64,000 nucleotides of DNA, from positions 45,315,682 through 45,379,681 of the forward strand of contig NC_088300.1 in assembly GCF_032854445.1 (NCBI RefSeq). The letters are read 5' to 3'. This document shows, piece by piece, positions 49,501-61,182 of this stretch (position 1 is the first letter of the stretch; every line of letters starts with the position of its first letter). Below the pieces are notes generated by a model. It was not told the origin of the DNA. It did no database searches and worked only from the letters and a program-made list of their open reading frames with translations. The position numbers and the translations under genes are program-made. The stretch comes from Liolophura sinensis (Eukaryota > Mollusca > Polyplacophora > Chitonida > Chitonidae).

Positions 49501-50986
49501 TACCAACTGAGACATCGGGGCGACAAGTGTGTCAACCACTCGGTCATGATCCACCCCAAACATTAGTTATACTGTCTTTGCATCAGCAAATCTGGTTTAC
49601 TTAATAAACACAAAGTTTACTTGCCTAAACACAAGTACACACACGTCTTCAGCCAGATTAAAACCAAAGGCATGCTGTGTGTCAAGTAACGGTAAAGTCA
49701 GCGGGTTATCGCCAATGCGCAGAAGTCTTCAGATGTACTATATAGGTGATCAAACTGGTTTGATTTAGGTCCGCAAACCAGGAGAAAGTCGAATTACACT
49801 GTTGATTGTAACATTGAAAATTATTGCAGTGCAACTGACAAAATATGTGGCATAATTTATTAAAGGCTGTCTTCTTTGGGTTGCAGAACATTTAAATAGG
49901 CCTGCTGCTTTCAGAAGACTACAAACTGCTTCGTTTTTAACCGTAATAGAACATATTTTCGCATTTCACATATACGCGAAACTCGTCAATTTTCTTTTTT
50001 TATTCATGTTCCGCATTTGGGGTATTTGCCACATTTAGTCTTACCCATGACTGGCGATACCGCTGAGGTAGATAGTAGTCATGCTGGATGGGAGCATCCC
50101 CCGGAAACCGGGCACGAAAAAGTAAAAGGGGTAGTCCCCGGGCTGAGTCGGGTGGAACACCATGGAATGCAAGGAACTGCCATTGGTCTCCGGTATGTCG
50201 AAGGAGTCTGTTTTGTAGGTTCCAGTGACAAATGGATTTATCTCATCTAATGCGTTTGTCCCTGTAGAATATATGCAGTGAGCAATATGTATTTATTTTT
50301 TGATTTGGTGTTTCACGCCGTACTCAAAATTGTTTATACTGATCAATAATGCCTTTTTGTTCCGCAGAATCCCTATACACCTGGGTTTTTTTCTTGTGAT
50401 GGTGAGCTGTTCTGAACCTAGTGTCAACGCAGAATATATTATTCTTCATTCAGCTGACCTATAACCTCTAAAGCCTTACTGGTTGTTTAATTGAAATGAA
50501 TGAAACTTTCGGTAAAGTTTTGCTACGGTAAAGAGAAATTTTGAAGAAGGGGATTTTAATTAAATACTAAAAACGCCTGTCTTGTATTCTTGCAATCCGT
50601 GTTAGTTTCTTTCGCGCGCAAGGTGGGCCTAATTACGACGACCAGTATTGGAGATTTCTAAATGTAATGTAATTAATTCCATTGAATTTCATTACGTTTA
50701 AAATGATGTATTTAAAATCCAGTGATGCCACCGCTCTCTAAAATCTATAGCCAACCACACTTCCGTGAAGCGCTGCATTGGCATTATAAGTGATATCTGA
50801 ATGCTTAATACTAACATATAAAACATTTCGTGTCAGTAAATTATGGGATACAAATATACTTATTGGATAAGCATGCATGCTTACTGATAGCGAAATGTGT
50901 GCCTTAAATTTACTCACTAAAAGATTAAAAGATCCGCCCAGCTTACCTGCAATTAGGGAGCATATTGTGAACAGGAGAAGGGCCAT
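46543..50986 (-). CDS. Secreted chlorophyllase-like alpha/beta hydrolase, copy A
   Basis: Seven coding exons: 50986-50947, 50261-50045, 48836-48755, 48546-48406, 47915-47722, 47140-47097, 46736-46543; 303 residues in the frame as read. Residues 1-14 form a signal peptide (MALLLFTICSLIAG). The body matches plant chlorophyllase: YPFYFFVPGFRG, SGIASHGFVVVSTD, the nucleophile Ser142 in GSHSAGAE, the acid position Glu166 in FLEPM, and FPPCVFPQYD. At the expected catalytic His the protein has Asn229 (ATGNCDIMD). Compared with copy B, exon 5 is one base short (194 against 195, after Trp215 near 47751) and exon 6 one base long (44 against 43, near 47129). Residues 216-229 are therefore read in a shifted frame before the frame recovers. 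Either the copy is a catalytically dead paralogue or two base-calling errors are present. Family substrates are chlorophylls or other esters; the substrate here is unknown. Confidence 0.88.
49228..49523 (-). mobile_element. SINE-B, second tRNA-derived SINE family
   Basis: Read on the minus strand it begins CGCCCCGATGTCTCAGTTGG, continues TAGAACGTCCGCTTCGGGAG as a tRNA-like head, and ends CATATGACTGAAAATTGTTA then ACGTTAAACCC. Distinct from SINE-1. Lies between exons 2 and 3 of hydrolase A. Confidence 0.8.
50291..50330 (-). mobile_element. SINE-1 tail fragment
   Basis: TTTGGTGTTTCACGCCGTAC and ACTCAAAATTG only, in intron 1 of hydrolase A. Confidence 0.55.
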
Positions 50987-51849
50987 GGTAACCGACCGTG
51001 GTGCCCGAGCTGTCAGCGATCTGTGGCGACTCTTAGCCCGGTACACTCAGTACAGGACACAAACTACGTCATCCTGTGTCATGAACTAGATTCGCCTATC
51101 AAACCACACTGACTCAGTGGCCTAGTGAAACACAACGTCAGTATAATCAACGCAAGATGGCCTAAAGTTATCTTTGATTCCCGATTCAGGAAAAAAAAAC
51201 TAACGGCTCATACAAAACAAAGTATCAACCATGCATGTAATCTACAGTCTAAATCTACAATGAATGAAGTGTTTGGCGTCTGAAAGCAACATTTGAAGAA
51301 CCCCAAGGAGCCTTTCGGGATCAATCTTTTTATCCAACTTTTAAAGCCATTTATCACGCTTAGTTGCTTGGCACTTGAAGAGATAAATTGCTGTTACTCG
51401 TTTGCTTAACGCGATTTACTGAGTCTGTTCGGTCGTAAAACTGACTTCCTCATAATGAACATCTATAGTCAACCAATGGGACCTTCGACGAGAATCGCAA
51501 TGTCAAGGTTACTGCTATGGTATACTCCCAACAAGAAACACTCAAAATTGTCGATTTGGTAAGTTTATTTTCATTTCACAGCAATTGGTAGAGTTACATT
51601 AGCCTTGCCTACAATTGCATGTGGCAATTTCATGAGAAATATGAGCAGTCGGAACGGTATGCCTTATGATATCCTCATTTTAATAATATATCTAATCTGT
51701 AAGAGTCTTGTGTGCCGAAGCGGGTCATCTACAATAGGTTGTCGACTGACGTTGTCGGGTATCCGCCAGTGTATAAAACCAAGAATCCGGTCACTGCACT
51801 CTTGTATCCGATATTTATCTGTGAGGGGCCAACTTTGTTACTACACTTT

Positions 51850-52310
51850 GATTGATTTATGTATTTGATTGGTGTTTTACACCGTGCTCAAGAACATTTC
51901 AATTATATTTATTTATTTATTTATTTATTTATTTGATTTGTGTTTTACGCCGTACTCAAGAATATTTCACTTATACGACGGCGGCCGGCATTATGGTGGG
52001 AGGAAACCGGGCGCAGCCCGGAGGAAACCCACGACCATCCGCAGGTTGCTAGCAGAACTTCCCACTTGCGGAAGCCAGTATGAGCTGGACTTGAACTCAC
52101 AGCGACCGCATTGGTGAAAGGCTTTTTTCAATTATAAGACGGCGTGTAGTATTATGGTGGTGGGAAAGCCTTGGGAAACCCATTATCATCCCGCAGGTTG
52201 CTGGCAGACTTTTCCGCGCACTACCAAGGAGGATGGCAGCATGAACTGCACTTGAACTCACAACGACCACATTGGTAAGAGGCTCCTGAATTATTGTGCT
52301 AGTACATTTT
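51850..52310 (-). mobile_element. SINE-1 outer copy containing a nested SINE-1
   Basis: The outer copy starts at TTTGATTGGTGTTTTACACC, is broken at 51907 and resumes at 52126 with TATAAGACGGCGTGTAG through to its head region. The nested copy occupies 51908-52125. Confidence 0.85.
51908..52125 (-). mobile_element. SINE-1 inner copy, nested
   Basis: A long TTTATTTATTTATTT tail and the usual module. The duplication TTTCAATTATA (51897-51907 and 52126-52136) consists of outer-SINE sequence, so this copy is the younger one. Confidence 0.88.
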
Positions 52311-52899
52311 TATCAACTGCAAAGATAAACAGGGCCCTATATTTGGATACTTGAGTAAATATTGCTGCCTCGCCCTCACATTTCGATTACTCTCCTGTGA
52401 GTGTATGCACAGCCTACCCTTCGTTGAGGGCATTTGTGTGTTCACCAAAATGGTATGCATATTTGTACATCACACGTGAAAAACATCGTCAATAACTTGC
52501 CAAAGGTCGACGGTTTACCCAGGATCGCATCGTCTTCCTGACCGCCATCGTATAACTGTGTTTCTGTACCTACTCGACAATAAAAATGAACACCTGCTTT
52601 TATTATTACTTCCAGTGATGTTAGTGAAACCTGAATGTTAAACTTGATAATCATTCGTCTTTGCCTATCATTCGTCTAGCTGTATATCTATCTTCACCGG
52701 TCAGATAAGTGATCTTGACCTATGCAAAAGTTGAGATAAGCAGCTATTTATATTTTAGTCGCTGAGTAAAAATGTATTTGCTTGTTTGTTTCTCTTTGGT
52801 TTTGCGTCGCTTTCAACATGATTTCACCATAGTATTTCCCATTCAACGTAATCACATATTTATTGGGCTTCTATGTCCCATTTTGTGCCCTATCAGGGT

Positions 52900-53640
52900 G
52901 CACACATAAACCACACACCCATACGATGCCACACAACCACAAGAATATTCTACCAAAAGGATACACCCATACTCGCACAGGAACCATACCCCCGCGAGAA
53001 CATCATACAACCACACAGATACCATACCACCGCAAGCACATCATACAACCACACAGGAACCATACCCCCGCGAGAACATCATACAACCACACAGATACCA
53101 TACCACCGCAAGAACATCATACAACTACACAGGTACCATACCCTCGCGAGAACATCATTCAACCCCACCAGTACCATACCACCGCAAGAACATCATACAA
53201 CCACACAGGTGCCATACTTCCGCAAGAACATCATACAACCACACCGGTGCCATACCACCGCAAGAACATCATACAACCACACAGGTACCATACTTCCGCA
53301 AAAACATCATACAACCACACATATATCATACCACCGCAAGCACATCATACAACCACACAGGTACCATACTTCCGCAAGAACATCATACAACCACACCGGT
53401 GCCATACCACCGCAAGAACATCATACAACCACACAGGTATCATACCACCGCAAGGACATTATACAACCACACCGGTACCATACCACCGCAATCACATCAT
53501 ACAGCCATACAGGTACCATACCCCCGCGACAACATCATACAACCACACAGGCATCATACCACCGCAAGAACATCATTCAACCCCACCAGTACCATACCAC
53601 CGCAAGAATACTATACAGCCACACAGGTGCCATACAGACA
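52900..53640 (+). repeat. 38 bp minisatellite, about 19 units
   Basis: Unit: ACCATACCACCGCAAGAACA then TCATACAACCACACAGGT. Because 38 is not a multiple of 3 and no unit frame contains a stop, long open frames run through all three plus-strand frames (the longest, 308 codons, starts at 52863). Treated as non-coding. Confidence 0.9.
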
Positions 53641-53814
53641 AAGGATACAATTATACCCATGGAGATACAATACGACCACAACAATACCATACAGCCTATA
53701 CCCACATAGGCAGAATACAAGCACAAGGATGCCATACAGCCGTACAAGCACCATGTACTTGTACGGCTACCAATAGGATGCGCCTATAACCACGGAGGTA
53801 CCATAAAACCAAAA

Positions 53815-53870
53815 GGTGAAATATTCTTGAGTACAGCGTAAAACACCAATAAAATAAATAAATAAATACA
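53815..53870 (+). mobile_element. SINE-1 tail fragment
   Basis: TGAAATATTCTTGAGTACAG and AAAACACCAATAAAATAAAT, directly after the 38 bp minisatellite. Confidence 0.7.
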
Positions 53871-53929
53871 TTTATTCAATTATTTTAAATTTAAATAAAT
53901 AACGGGCACATACATGCGCAACAGATGGT

Positions 53930-54180
53930 TGACATCCATTAAGATAGGTCTGCGTCTACAAGAGTAGGTTTATATTCGGGAGGGTAGACTTACTTTACCA
54001 ATAGTACGCTAACATACCCAATGCTAGCACGCACGTATATCCACCACCGTAGCATGATGTTCATAAGAGTAGGGTGAATTTCCCAAGAGTAGGTTGACGT
54101 CCACAAGAGTAGGTTGACGTCCACAAGAGACGGTTAACTTGCATAAGAAAAGGCTTATCCACAAGAGTATATAAATTAGA
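53930..54180 (+). repeat. Degenerate short tandem repeat, unit about 20-25 bp
   Basis: AAGAGTAGGTTGACGTCCAC is repeated exactly at the centre (54085-54130), with weaker copies to each side (AAGAGTAGGTTTATATTC, AAGAGACGGTTAACTTGC). Confidence 0.7.
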
Positions 54181-54401
54181 TTACCAATCAGCCACATGGG
54201 AATTAGAAGGCTACGAGGATAGGTCTACATTCACAAAGTTACTATAATATGCATCGCCTACATACAGCATAAAGCCACAAGACCTTTGACTACAAAAGTA
54301 GTTCCTTTGTCGAAGGTTTGCTTGCTGTACAACGACAAAAGTATCGCAGAGCCACAAATATAAAAAATCATCAAGTCAAAATCGAAATGCATGTATTGCT
54401 C

Positions 54402-54407
54402 TTTATT
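54402..54407 (-). terminator. Polyadenylation signal overlapping the stop of hydrolase B
   Basis: On the minus strand the end reads CTA AAA TAA AG, so AATAAA starts in the last sense codon and contains the stop. If used, the 3' UTR would be only about 10-30 bases. Confidence 0.45.
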
Positions 54408-54740
54408 TTAGCTTGTATTGAAGCTGGAGCAGTGGTATTGGTGACAGTTCTTTCTGAATGACGTATTTCATCGCGTCGTTTCGGCCCAGCATGTTGGCGG
54501 AGAGGAAGCCGGTGGTGATACCCTGTAGGTAGCGCTGATACACGTGTAAGTCCACGCCCCTGTGCATCTGACACAGGTGCAATGTTGAGCAGACTGAAAA
54601 TCATGAAGAATACATATTCTTTCAGATCTAAATGATCAGTACATCCCATAAAATGTAAAAGATGTTTTGATGAAACTTCGATTGAGAACTCTTGGTTTAA
54701 CCGGTTTTGAGCAAAGATTAGAAATTAAATGCAGACCGTT

Positions 54741-54796
<56 letters not shown>

Positions 54797-57700
54797 CCCA
54801 CGAGAGTTGTGGGAGGGGGGGGGAGGGGGGCGGTCGAAGGTATTAACCGGCACTTTCACAAAACAGAGTTACAACACTGACAGTATCTTTACAGAGAAAA
54901 AAGAAGTTTAATGAAGACATACGTCATCTTGTCAAAAGAGACAGTCATGCACTTGAGTTGTGAATATTTTTAATAAAGGCATGTAAATATTGAATTGAAA
55001 CAGTATCACTACTATTGCACCTGCCCTGTTGGGTGAAAGGGCACGATAGATATCAGGAGCATACTTACGATTATACCCGGCCTTGTCCAAAATATCACAA
55101 TGACCGTATCCCTGAAGAAAGAGGAAGCTACATATTAAAACCAAAAAGGGATTTATATACATTTACGCTTGACATACCCGATCTGACGAAAAGCTTGATG
55201 TCGAGTAAAAATCGTTTTAAAGTCACATAATCCCAATGTTAATATATACTGATCAAGTGTATGCAGGTGGGTGTTACCATTTCTCGCCCAAACCATTGAT
55301 ACATTCTGATGATTTCATTTTCCATCAGTATTGTCATGGTTAGCAGTCCCACTGATTTTCTCTTTAAAACTATAATCAAAGTACAGGGTACATCGTTTAG
55401 TTCACTAGAGTAATCTGTTGCAACCTACATGATCTATGCATCTAAAATAATTGTCGTTCTGTTAACTAGAAGATATATTTCCCGCCATAAGTTTTCAAGT
55501 GGTCACTTAATCAACACAGAAGAAACCAAGGCTTTACCTTTGATTCTATCATGACCTTGGTTGGCGTCCAGTTATCGTAAACGTGTTTGTAGTCGAACTG
55601 TGAGAAAACACATGGCGGAAAGAGCAGGAATCCTCCTTGCTCGGCAAGCTCGGTACCGTACATGAGCGCGGGCAGATGGAAGGTAATCGGGGTGGACAGG
55701 CCGGTTACCATGGGCTCCAGGAATACGGCAGCCTGGGGAAACAACCACAGAACTCTAAATCCACTTCCAATGATGAAATGCATGTTGGACATCAACTTTG
55801 ACTCCACTTCACATGCCAAAATGCTTGATGAACACGTATTGTAACTCCACTTCAAATGCCAATATAGAATACAGATCATATAACTTTCTGGTTTCCGTTA
55901 ACATTGTCGTTCTGCACATGTTACATGCCCGAATGTTTCGTTAATATGTCGGCTATGTGCGTGTTCCCTGATGTAGAAACCAGACAGAGCCTACGCAAAC
56001 CTATGCATGTTAAAAACCTCCTGATCTAAATCAGCAAACGATCCGAAAGGAGTTGCGCTAAACTGTGCCAATTATTTGGTCAAAATATATGAAGTACCAT
56101 AACAAAAAAGTTAATTTAATACTACTTATAATGAATACAATAAATCACTGGGGGTAAAAACACACCTAACCTTGACATTATCTCTGTTTTGTTTCATCAT
56201 GGCTATGATGATCTCTGCTCCGGCTGAATGACTCCCCATGGCTATGTAATTCCAATCCACCTTAACCCCAGAAGATTTAGATGTTAACAAACCATTCAAG
56301 TTTGTTTTCATCTGAAAAGAAACGAAGGAAGGATTCAGGGCGATTAGGTTTCAGTATTTCTACCCATCTGTCAACCATAAAAAACATTTTAAAGCTAAAC
56401 TAGAATAAATATATTTTCAGAATTAATTATTTCTTTACCCGAACGGATTCAACTAAAATCAGACCGACCTATTGTAGAGCTTTACTTAAAATGCTGAGCG
56501 CTAAACGGGAAAGGCGAAAGTACGACTATCAATCATCATATCTGGAATAACTGTTAACCTTTTGTATGCAAAGCACCTGCAATACCAACCAAAGAGCATC
56601 GGGCCTCTTGCACGCAAAACACACATACTATACTAGGCACACACTTTAGAACACCGAACTCTTAGGCGTACAGCATACGCACAACCCACCATGGCACACC
56701 GGACTTTGCATGCAAGGCATATGCATTGGGCATACCGACTACAGAACAGGACCTGACTTCTTGCAAGCAAAGCATACGCATTACCCACTATACACCTCTT
56801 GCACGCAAAATATACATACTATATCTGGGGCCACTGTCACAAAGATGTCGTGCTTATATGATATCGTACATATAAAACAATGGTACGTTAGTAGTGACGT
56901 ACAAAATATCGTGCGACAAATGTACGATAAACAAATGTCGTACGCTGCTTTGTGAAACTGGGCCCATGCACGCACCAAAGAACAGTGAACCCCTTAGACG
57001 TATAGCATACGCAAAACACACCATCGAAGACCCGATCACTTGCGTTGAACGCATATGTATGAGGCCCAGCCAGTATAGAACACCGATCCATTGCATACAA
57101 AGGGTACTTATTATCAGCCGTCGGCAACACGCCGACAAAATGACTTCTTGCATGAGAAGAATCCGCAGTACACACTATTACTATGGCACGCTCAACCTCT
57201 TGCGTATAAAGCATGCACATTGGAAAAGAACACGTAATACCAAGATAGAAAGAGCCAGTTTCATAAAGATGTCGTACATGTACGATAATCGCACATATAG
57301 GACGATGGTACGGTAATAGTGACATACAAAATATCGTACGATAAATGTACCATAAAAAATGACGTGCGCCGCTTTGTGAAACTCTGTCCAGGCCTCTTTG
57401 CGTGCAACGTATACACACCATACGTGCTATAGGACACCAAACATCTTTAATGGAAACTCATGCACTGCTGAATACCCAACTTTCAACGCAAAAATCCACA
57501 CAGACAACGAAAAGTGCACAAACCCATTCGAATCGCTTTGTAAAGTGTGTAGTTTTGGCGGCCACGGAATCAAAGTCAATGTGATCTGTGCTGACCACGA
57601 CATACCTGTAGGAAGACAAAATTTGTCTAATTTATAGTTGATTGTCACTAATGCGACATCGATTGAAAAAAGAAACATACTAATTCTTGGGAATGATTTC

Positions 57701-59530
57701 ATTAGAGTATGAATATAATTTCTCCGCCGAATGTTTCTTCCTTTCAATTTATAGTTTATCACATGGATTACCTTAGTACATGTATAATTGTTGTTTTAAT
57801 TGAGCTATGTTTGACTGGCGACGGATTTTCCACTTATATGAAGGTGGTTTATAAATGGGGAGAACCGGAGTGTCAGGAGACAACCGTCCACTGCCCTTCG
57901 CCATTCACCTGACAAACCTCCGGACTGAAAACCGCAGCCGATCCAGATACGAACCTGAATCAGCCAGCGCTTGAACTTGGCACATGGAGGATGTCAAAAG
58001 CAGAAATTCAAACTTGCTCACTAATTCACTATACATAATATTGGTGGAGTCACCTCTTTGTAGACGTAATTTTCAAGAAAACGTTTCTCTGAGGATTTTC
58101 CAAGAATGGTATGTTAAGTGTGTTATAATAATGGTGTGTCTATTTTGACGTGACATGTACAAGCTTTAGCTTATGCCGATCCTCACCCATGACTGGCGAC
58201 CCCGCTGAGATAATCCTTGTGCATATTGGAAGGGATCATGCCTCTGAATCCGGGGATGAAGAAGAAGACTGGATAGGTACCCGCAACGGTCGGGTAGAAC
58301 ACCATGGAGTTAAGGTTCGAGTCCGATTGATGACCCACATCGAAGTATCTGGTTGCCAGACTGCCATTGTGGAATGGTAGTGCCTGCTCCACATACAGAG
58401 CAGCTTCACATGCTGGTGAGATTGACAGGATGCAATACATATATTATGTTGTTATTGGAGGCATTAACAGCTTTTGTACGGCGGAGGTCAATTAATGATC
58501 TGGTTGTATAAATAAACGTGCAATTGTGTAAACAAAGTTGCCCACAATCTCGATTAATTGTTCTCTAAATCAAAGATACTCTAAATTTGAGTAACTTTTT
58601 AAAATAAAACTGTGGAATTTCAGAAGATTTTTATGGATTATTTTAAAATAACGCTCATGCGTTTAAAAAAGTCTTGTACTGTTCATGAAATTTGCTGATA
58701 CAGGCTACCCGATAAAAACTTTCCAGTTGGTTGATATGACATTTCATTGAGCTCGCAGATTTTCACATCAAGTTTCATCAATTTGTAATGTTCTACACAT
58801 AGCAAAGGACTTATTTATTGCATTGGATGTCTTATATTATACTTACCGATGTCCTTCAAGTTTCCTTTTCAACCTGTAAATCCCTTTCCACAAGGCTCAA
58901 GCCTTTTTTCACAGAACTTATAGTACACATAGTGGTTCTTTTCCCTTTTTAGCTCTAAATTCAAATTCCCATTGGCAATCCTCAAAATATGTCACCGAAT
59001 ATGAAGAGTATATCACTCCTTTAAGTTTTGAAACAGGACTGAATGATCGATTGTTTATCTCCATTATACTTACAAGTTTTTGACTTATAACGATGGTAAT
59101 CAGTTTTATGGGTGGAGAAAGCCGAAGTTCTCGCCGGATTAAACCAAACACCTTTAACAAATTACTGACGAACATTTCCACGTTTGACGTACAGTTGCGC
59201 ACATCAGACTGATTACAGACAAGCTTGTGCAAGAAGACACAACGACGGATATCCATCGCTTGTTGTCACCATGTCCAACATATAGCCTGTGTATGATGAC
59301 ATCGCCGTGTTAAGTGGAGAAGTGGTATATGTAAGTAACAGGTGGTTGTTCGGAATACACCTCTCATCAGTATTCTGTACACCTACCAATCTGCTCACAC
59401 CACAAAATCTACAATATTAACATTTTCATGTATGTGACTGCTATATGCTTTTTTTTCTTTCGTGATATTAAACTAGAGAAAACTTACCTGCTATGGCAAC
59501 TGCCAGACAACAGAATACCACACTGACCAT
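54403..59530 (-). CDS. Secreted chlorophyllase-like alpha/beta hydrolase, copy B
   Basis: Seven coding exons: 59530-59488, 58412-58187, 57605-57524, 56311-56171, 55732-55538, 55111-55069, 54593-54403; 306 residues, no frame breaks. Residues 1-14 are a signal peptide (MVSVVFCCLAVAIA). It shares PTVAGTYPV, ASHGY and GYGHCDILD with plant chlorophyllases (PTVAGTYPV, ASHGY, DYGHMDMLD in Arabidopsis CLH1, from memory). Predicted triad: Ser146 in GSHSAGAE, Glu170 in FLEPM where plants have Asp, and His233. A Ser replaces the first Gly of the usual GHSRG motif. FPPCVFSQFDYKHVYDNW aligns with the plant PPC-containing segment. It lies 3.4 kb upstream of copy A in the same direction, with five of seven exons matching in length or nearly so, so the pair is a tandem duplication. 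AATAAA overlaps the stop codon. Confidence 0.9.
54742..54794. repeat. GT microsatellite with adjacent G-rich tract
   Basis: About 26 GT units followed at 54808-54831 by several runs of four or more G, close to the 3' end of hydrolase B. Confidence 0.95.
56827..56965. mobile_element. MITE-2-like copy in hydrolase B intron 3
   Basis: GGGGCCACTGTCACAAAG and CTTTGTGAAACTGGGCCC are inverted ends. The interior has ATATCGTGCGACAAATGTAC, which resembles the next copy. Confidence 0.8.
57251..57390. mobile_element. MITE-2-like copy in hydrolase B intron 3
   Basis: AGAGCCAGTTTCATAAAG and CTTTGTGAAACTCTGTCC, with interior AAATATCGTACGATAAATGT. Same family and orientation as the copy at 56827. Confidence 0.8.
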
Positions 59531-59924
59531 CTTCGTTGAAGACACAGATTAGTACTTGGTCAAGACTGGAAACATGTCACACGAACCAGCAGAAGATAAG
59601 ATTAACAGGTGACAACTTGCACAATAGCAAGAATGTTCTGTTTACTCACATACTTGGCTTCAAATCACGCCTAAACCAAGCCGATGATAAGAGTGTATGT
59701 CTTCTATAGATAAATTACTAAACTGCTATTAACATCACTCACTGATGTGTTTTACCTCTGTGCTCAAGGCATGGTGCTAGAGGGGGCGTCTAAGCTGCTA
59801 CAATGTATTAAGAACGTATTTCACCGTTTACGTGTGATTATTTGCCAGCTATCACACGTCGCTACTCTAGTTTTACTTTCAGCGATGTAGTCTTTGTATT
59901 CACATGTATTTCTTTGTTTTCTTG

Positions 59925-60010
59925 TTGGCTCCTGTCTTACTCAAGAATTTTTCACATATACGACGGCCGTCTGCTTTAAGGGTAGAAAAGCGAAGCTCCC
60001 GGAATGAGCC
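59925..60010 (-). mobile_element. SINE-1 old fragment
   Basis: TTACTCAAGAATTTTTCACA and ATACGACGGCCG, then a diverged remainder. Confidence 0.55.
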
Positions 60011-61182
60011 ACCGACTTTTTTTGTGGTCTGCAATAAAAATAACACTGTGTAAACAGTCCTGTGTATAAGGGTCCCAGGGACAATAAGAGCGGGACTATC
60101 TAAATATTCTCTGTTCAAAGCTGGGATTTAATAATGTTACTAATGATACATATTTTCGGGGATTATCATACAATAATAAAACACCCATATCTTAGAGAGC
60201 AAAACCAGAGCACCGACGACAATGTGATAATTGGCAAATGGTCACACGTAACCTATGTTTATCTCTGTTTGGGTATTCTTTTTTATCTAAATGCTTAAAT
60301 AGCTAATTACACGCCCCCAAAGTCAAGCAAAACAGGGAAAAAGAAATGCAGTGATATTTATTGCAATTTAATGAGACGCCACTCTTTTACGATTACTCAA
60401 AATGCTGTGTTGTCATCACACTTAACATAAAACATCAAAACAATTGCCAAAGGGACAAATGCCAATTACTGGTTTACTATGTGCGTTGATCCTTTATTGG
60501 GAAAGTGTGAGAAGAAAAGAAACATGGGCAGCAGGTGTACATGTAGGTGGATTATAGATAACGTTGGCCTTGAAACAACCATTCCTTTACACGGGTGGAG
60601 ATTAGCCAAGGTTTCCGAGGCCAGTCATCCACCATCAACATTAATTTTTACATTTGGGAAAATAGGCAATAATTTCATCAAAATTGAGCGAAGAAAACCA
60701 TCTGCTTCGCCTGGAAGCGACTGATTACAGATAAAAGCTGTAGTTGATAAAACGTTATAATTATCCTCTTGATCAAACGTGTTCTCCTTGAACAGGTTTT
60801 GAGTATTGCTTAATTTTTGACGCAATATGTTAATTCCAGTCTGGTGTTTTCTCTACACATGCCGCGGCTCCGATAGATATATCTGGTTTTTAATATTCTG
60901 CCACATCCGGATGTCAAAAACCACGGAAATAATCCAATCTTAAACTGTTCATCAACTAAGGTGCGAAGCACATGGGCTTACCGTAACCATGATCGTATGC
61001 AATGAAAACATAAATTATCTAAGTGAATACACTTGATGCAGCCTTGCGACACTAAAGACCGGATGAAGTTAAAGCTGATGGTTACCAACATGAAACCATA
61101 CAACATACGGTATCTTCTAGCAAATCTGTGCAATAAAAGAGAATTCTTGACCGATCCCACAAAACCAGTTTTCACCTGTTCA

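Larger units (their letters stand above)
50987..54402. other. Region between hydrolase A start and hydrolase B end
   Basis: No gene recognised. Contains nested SINE-1 copies (51850-52310), the 38 bp minisatellite (52900-53640), a SINE-1 tail and the short repeat at 53930-54180. The promoter of hydrolase A should lie just above 50986; no TATA box is obvious. Confidence 0.55.
56560..57470. repeat. Degenerate repeat field in hydrolase B intron 3
   Basis: Loose copies of CTTGCATGCAAAGCATACGC, CATTACCCACTATA and ACACCGAAC recur at about 45-60 bp spacing, interrupted by the two MITE-2-like elements. Overlapping open frames up to 177 codons on the minus strand are by-products. Confidence 0.6.

Noticed and set aside
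52863-53789. 308-codon open frame as a protein gene
   Set aside because: Produced by a stop-free 38 bp minisatellite in which the other frames are also open; no splice or homology support.
56888-57421. 177-codon minus-strand open frame
   Set aside because: Lies wholly within intron 3 of hydrolase B and is composed of repeat units and inverted-repeat elements.
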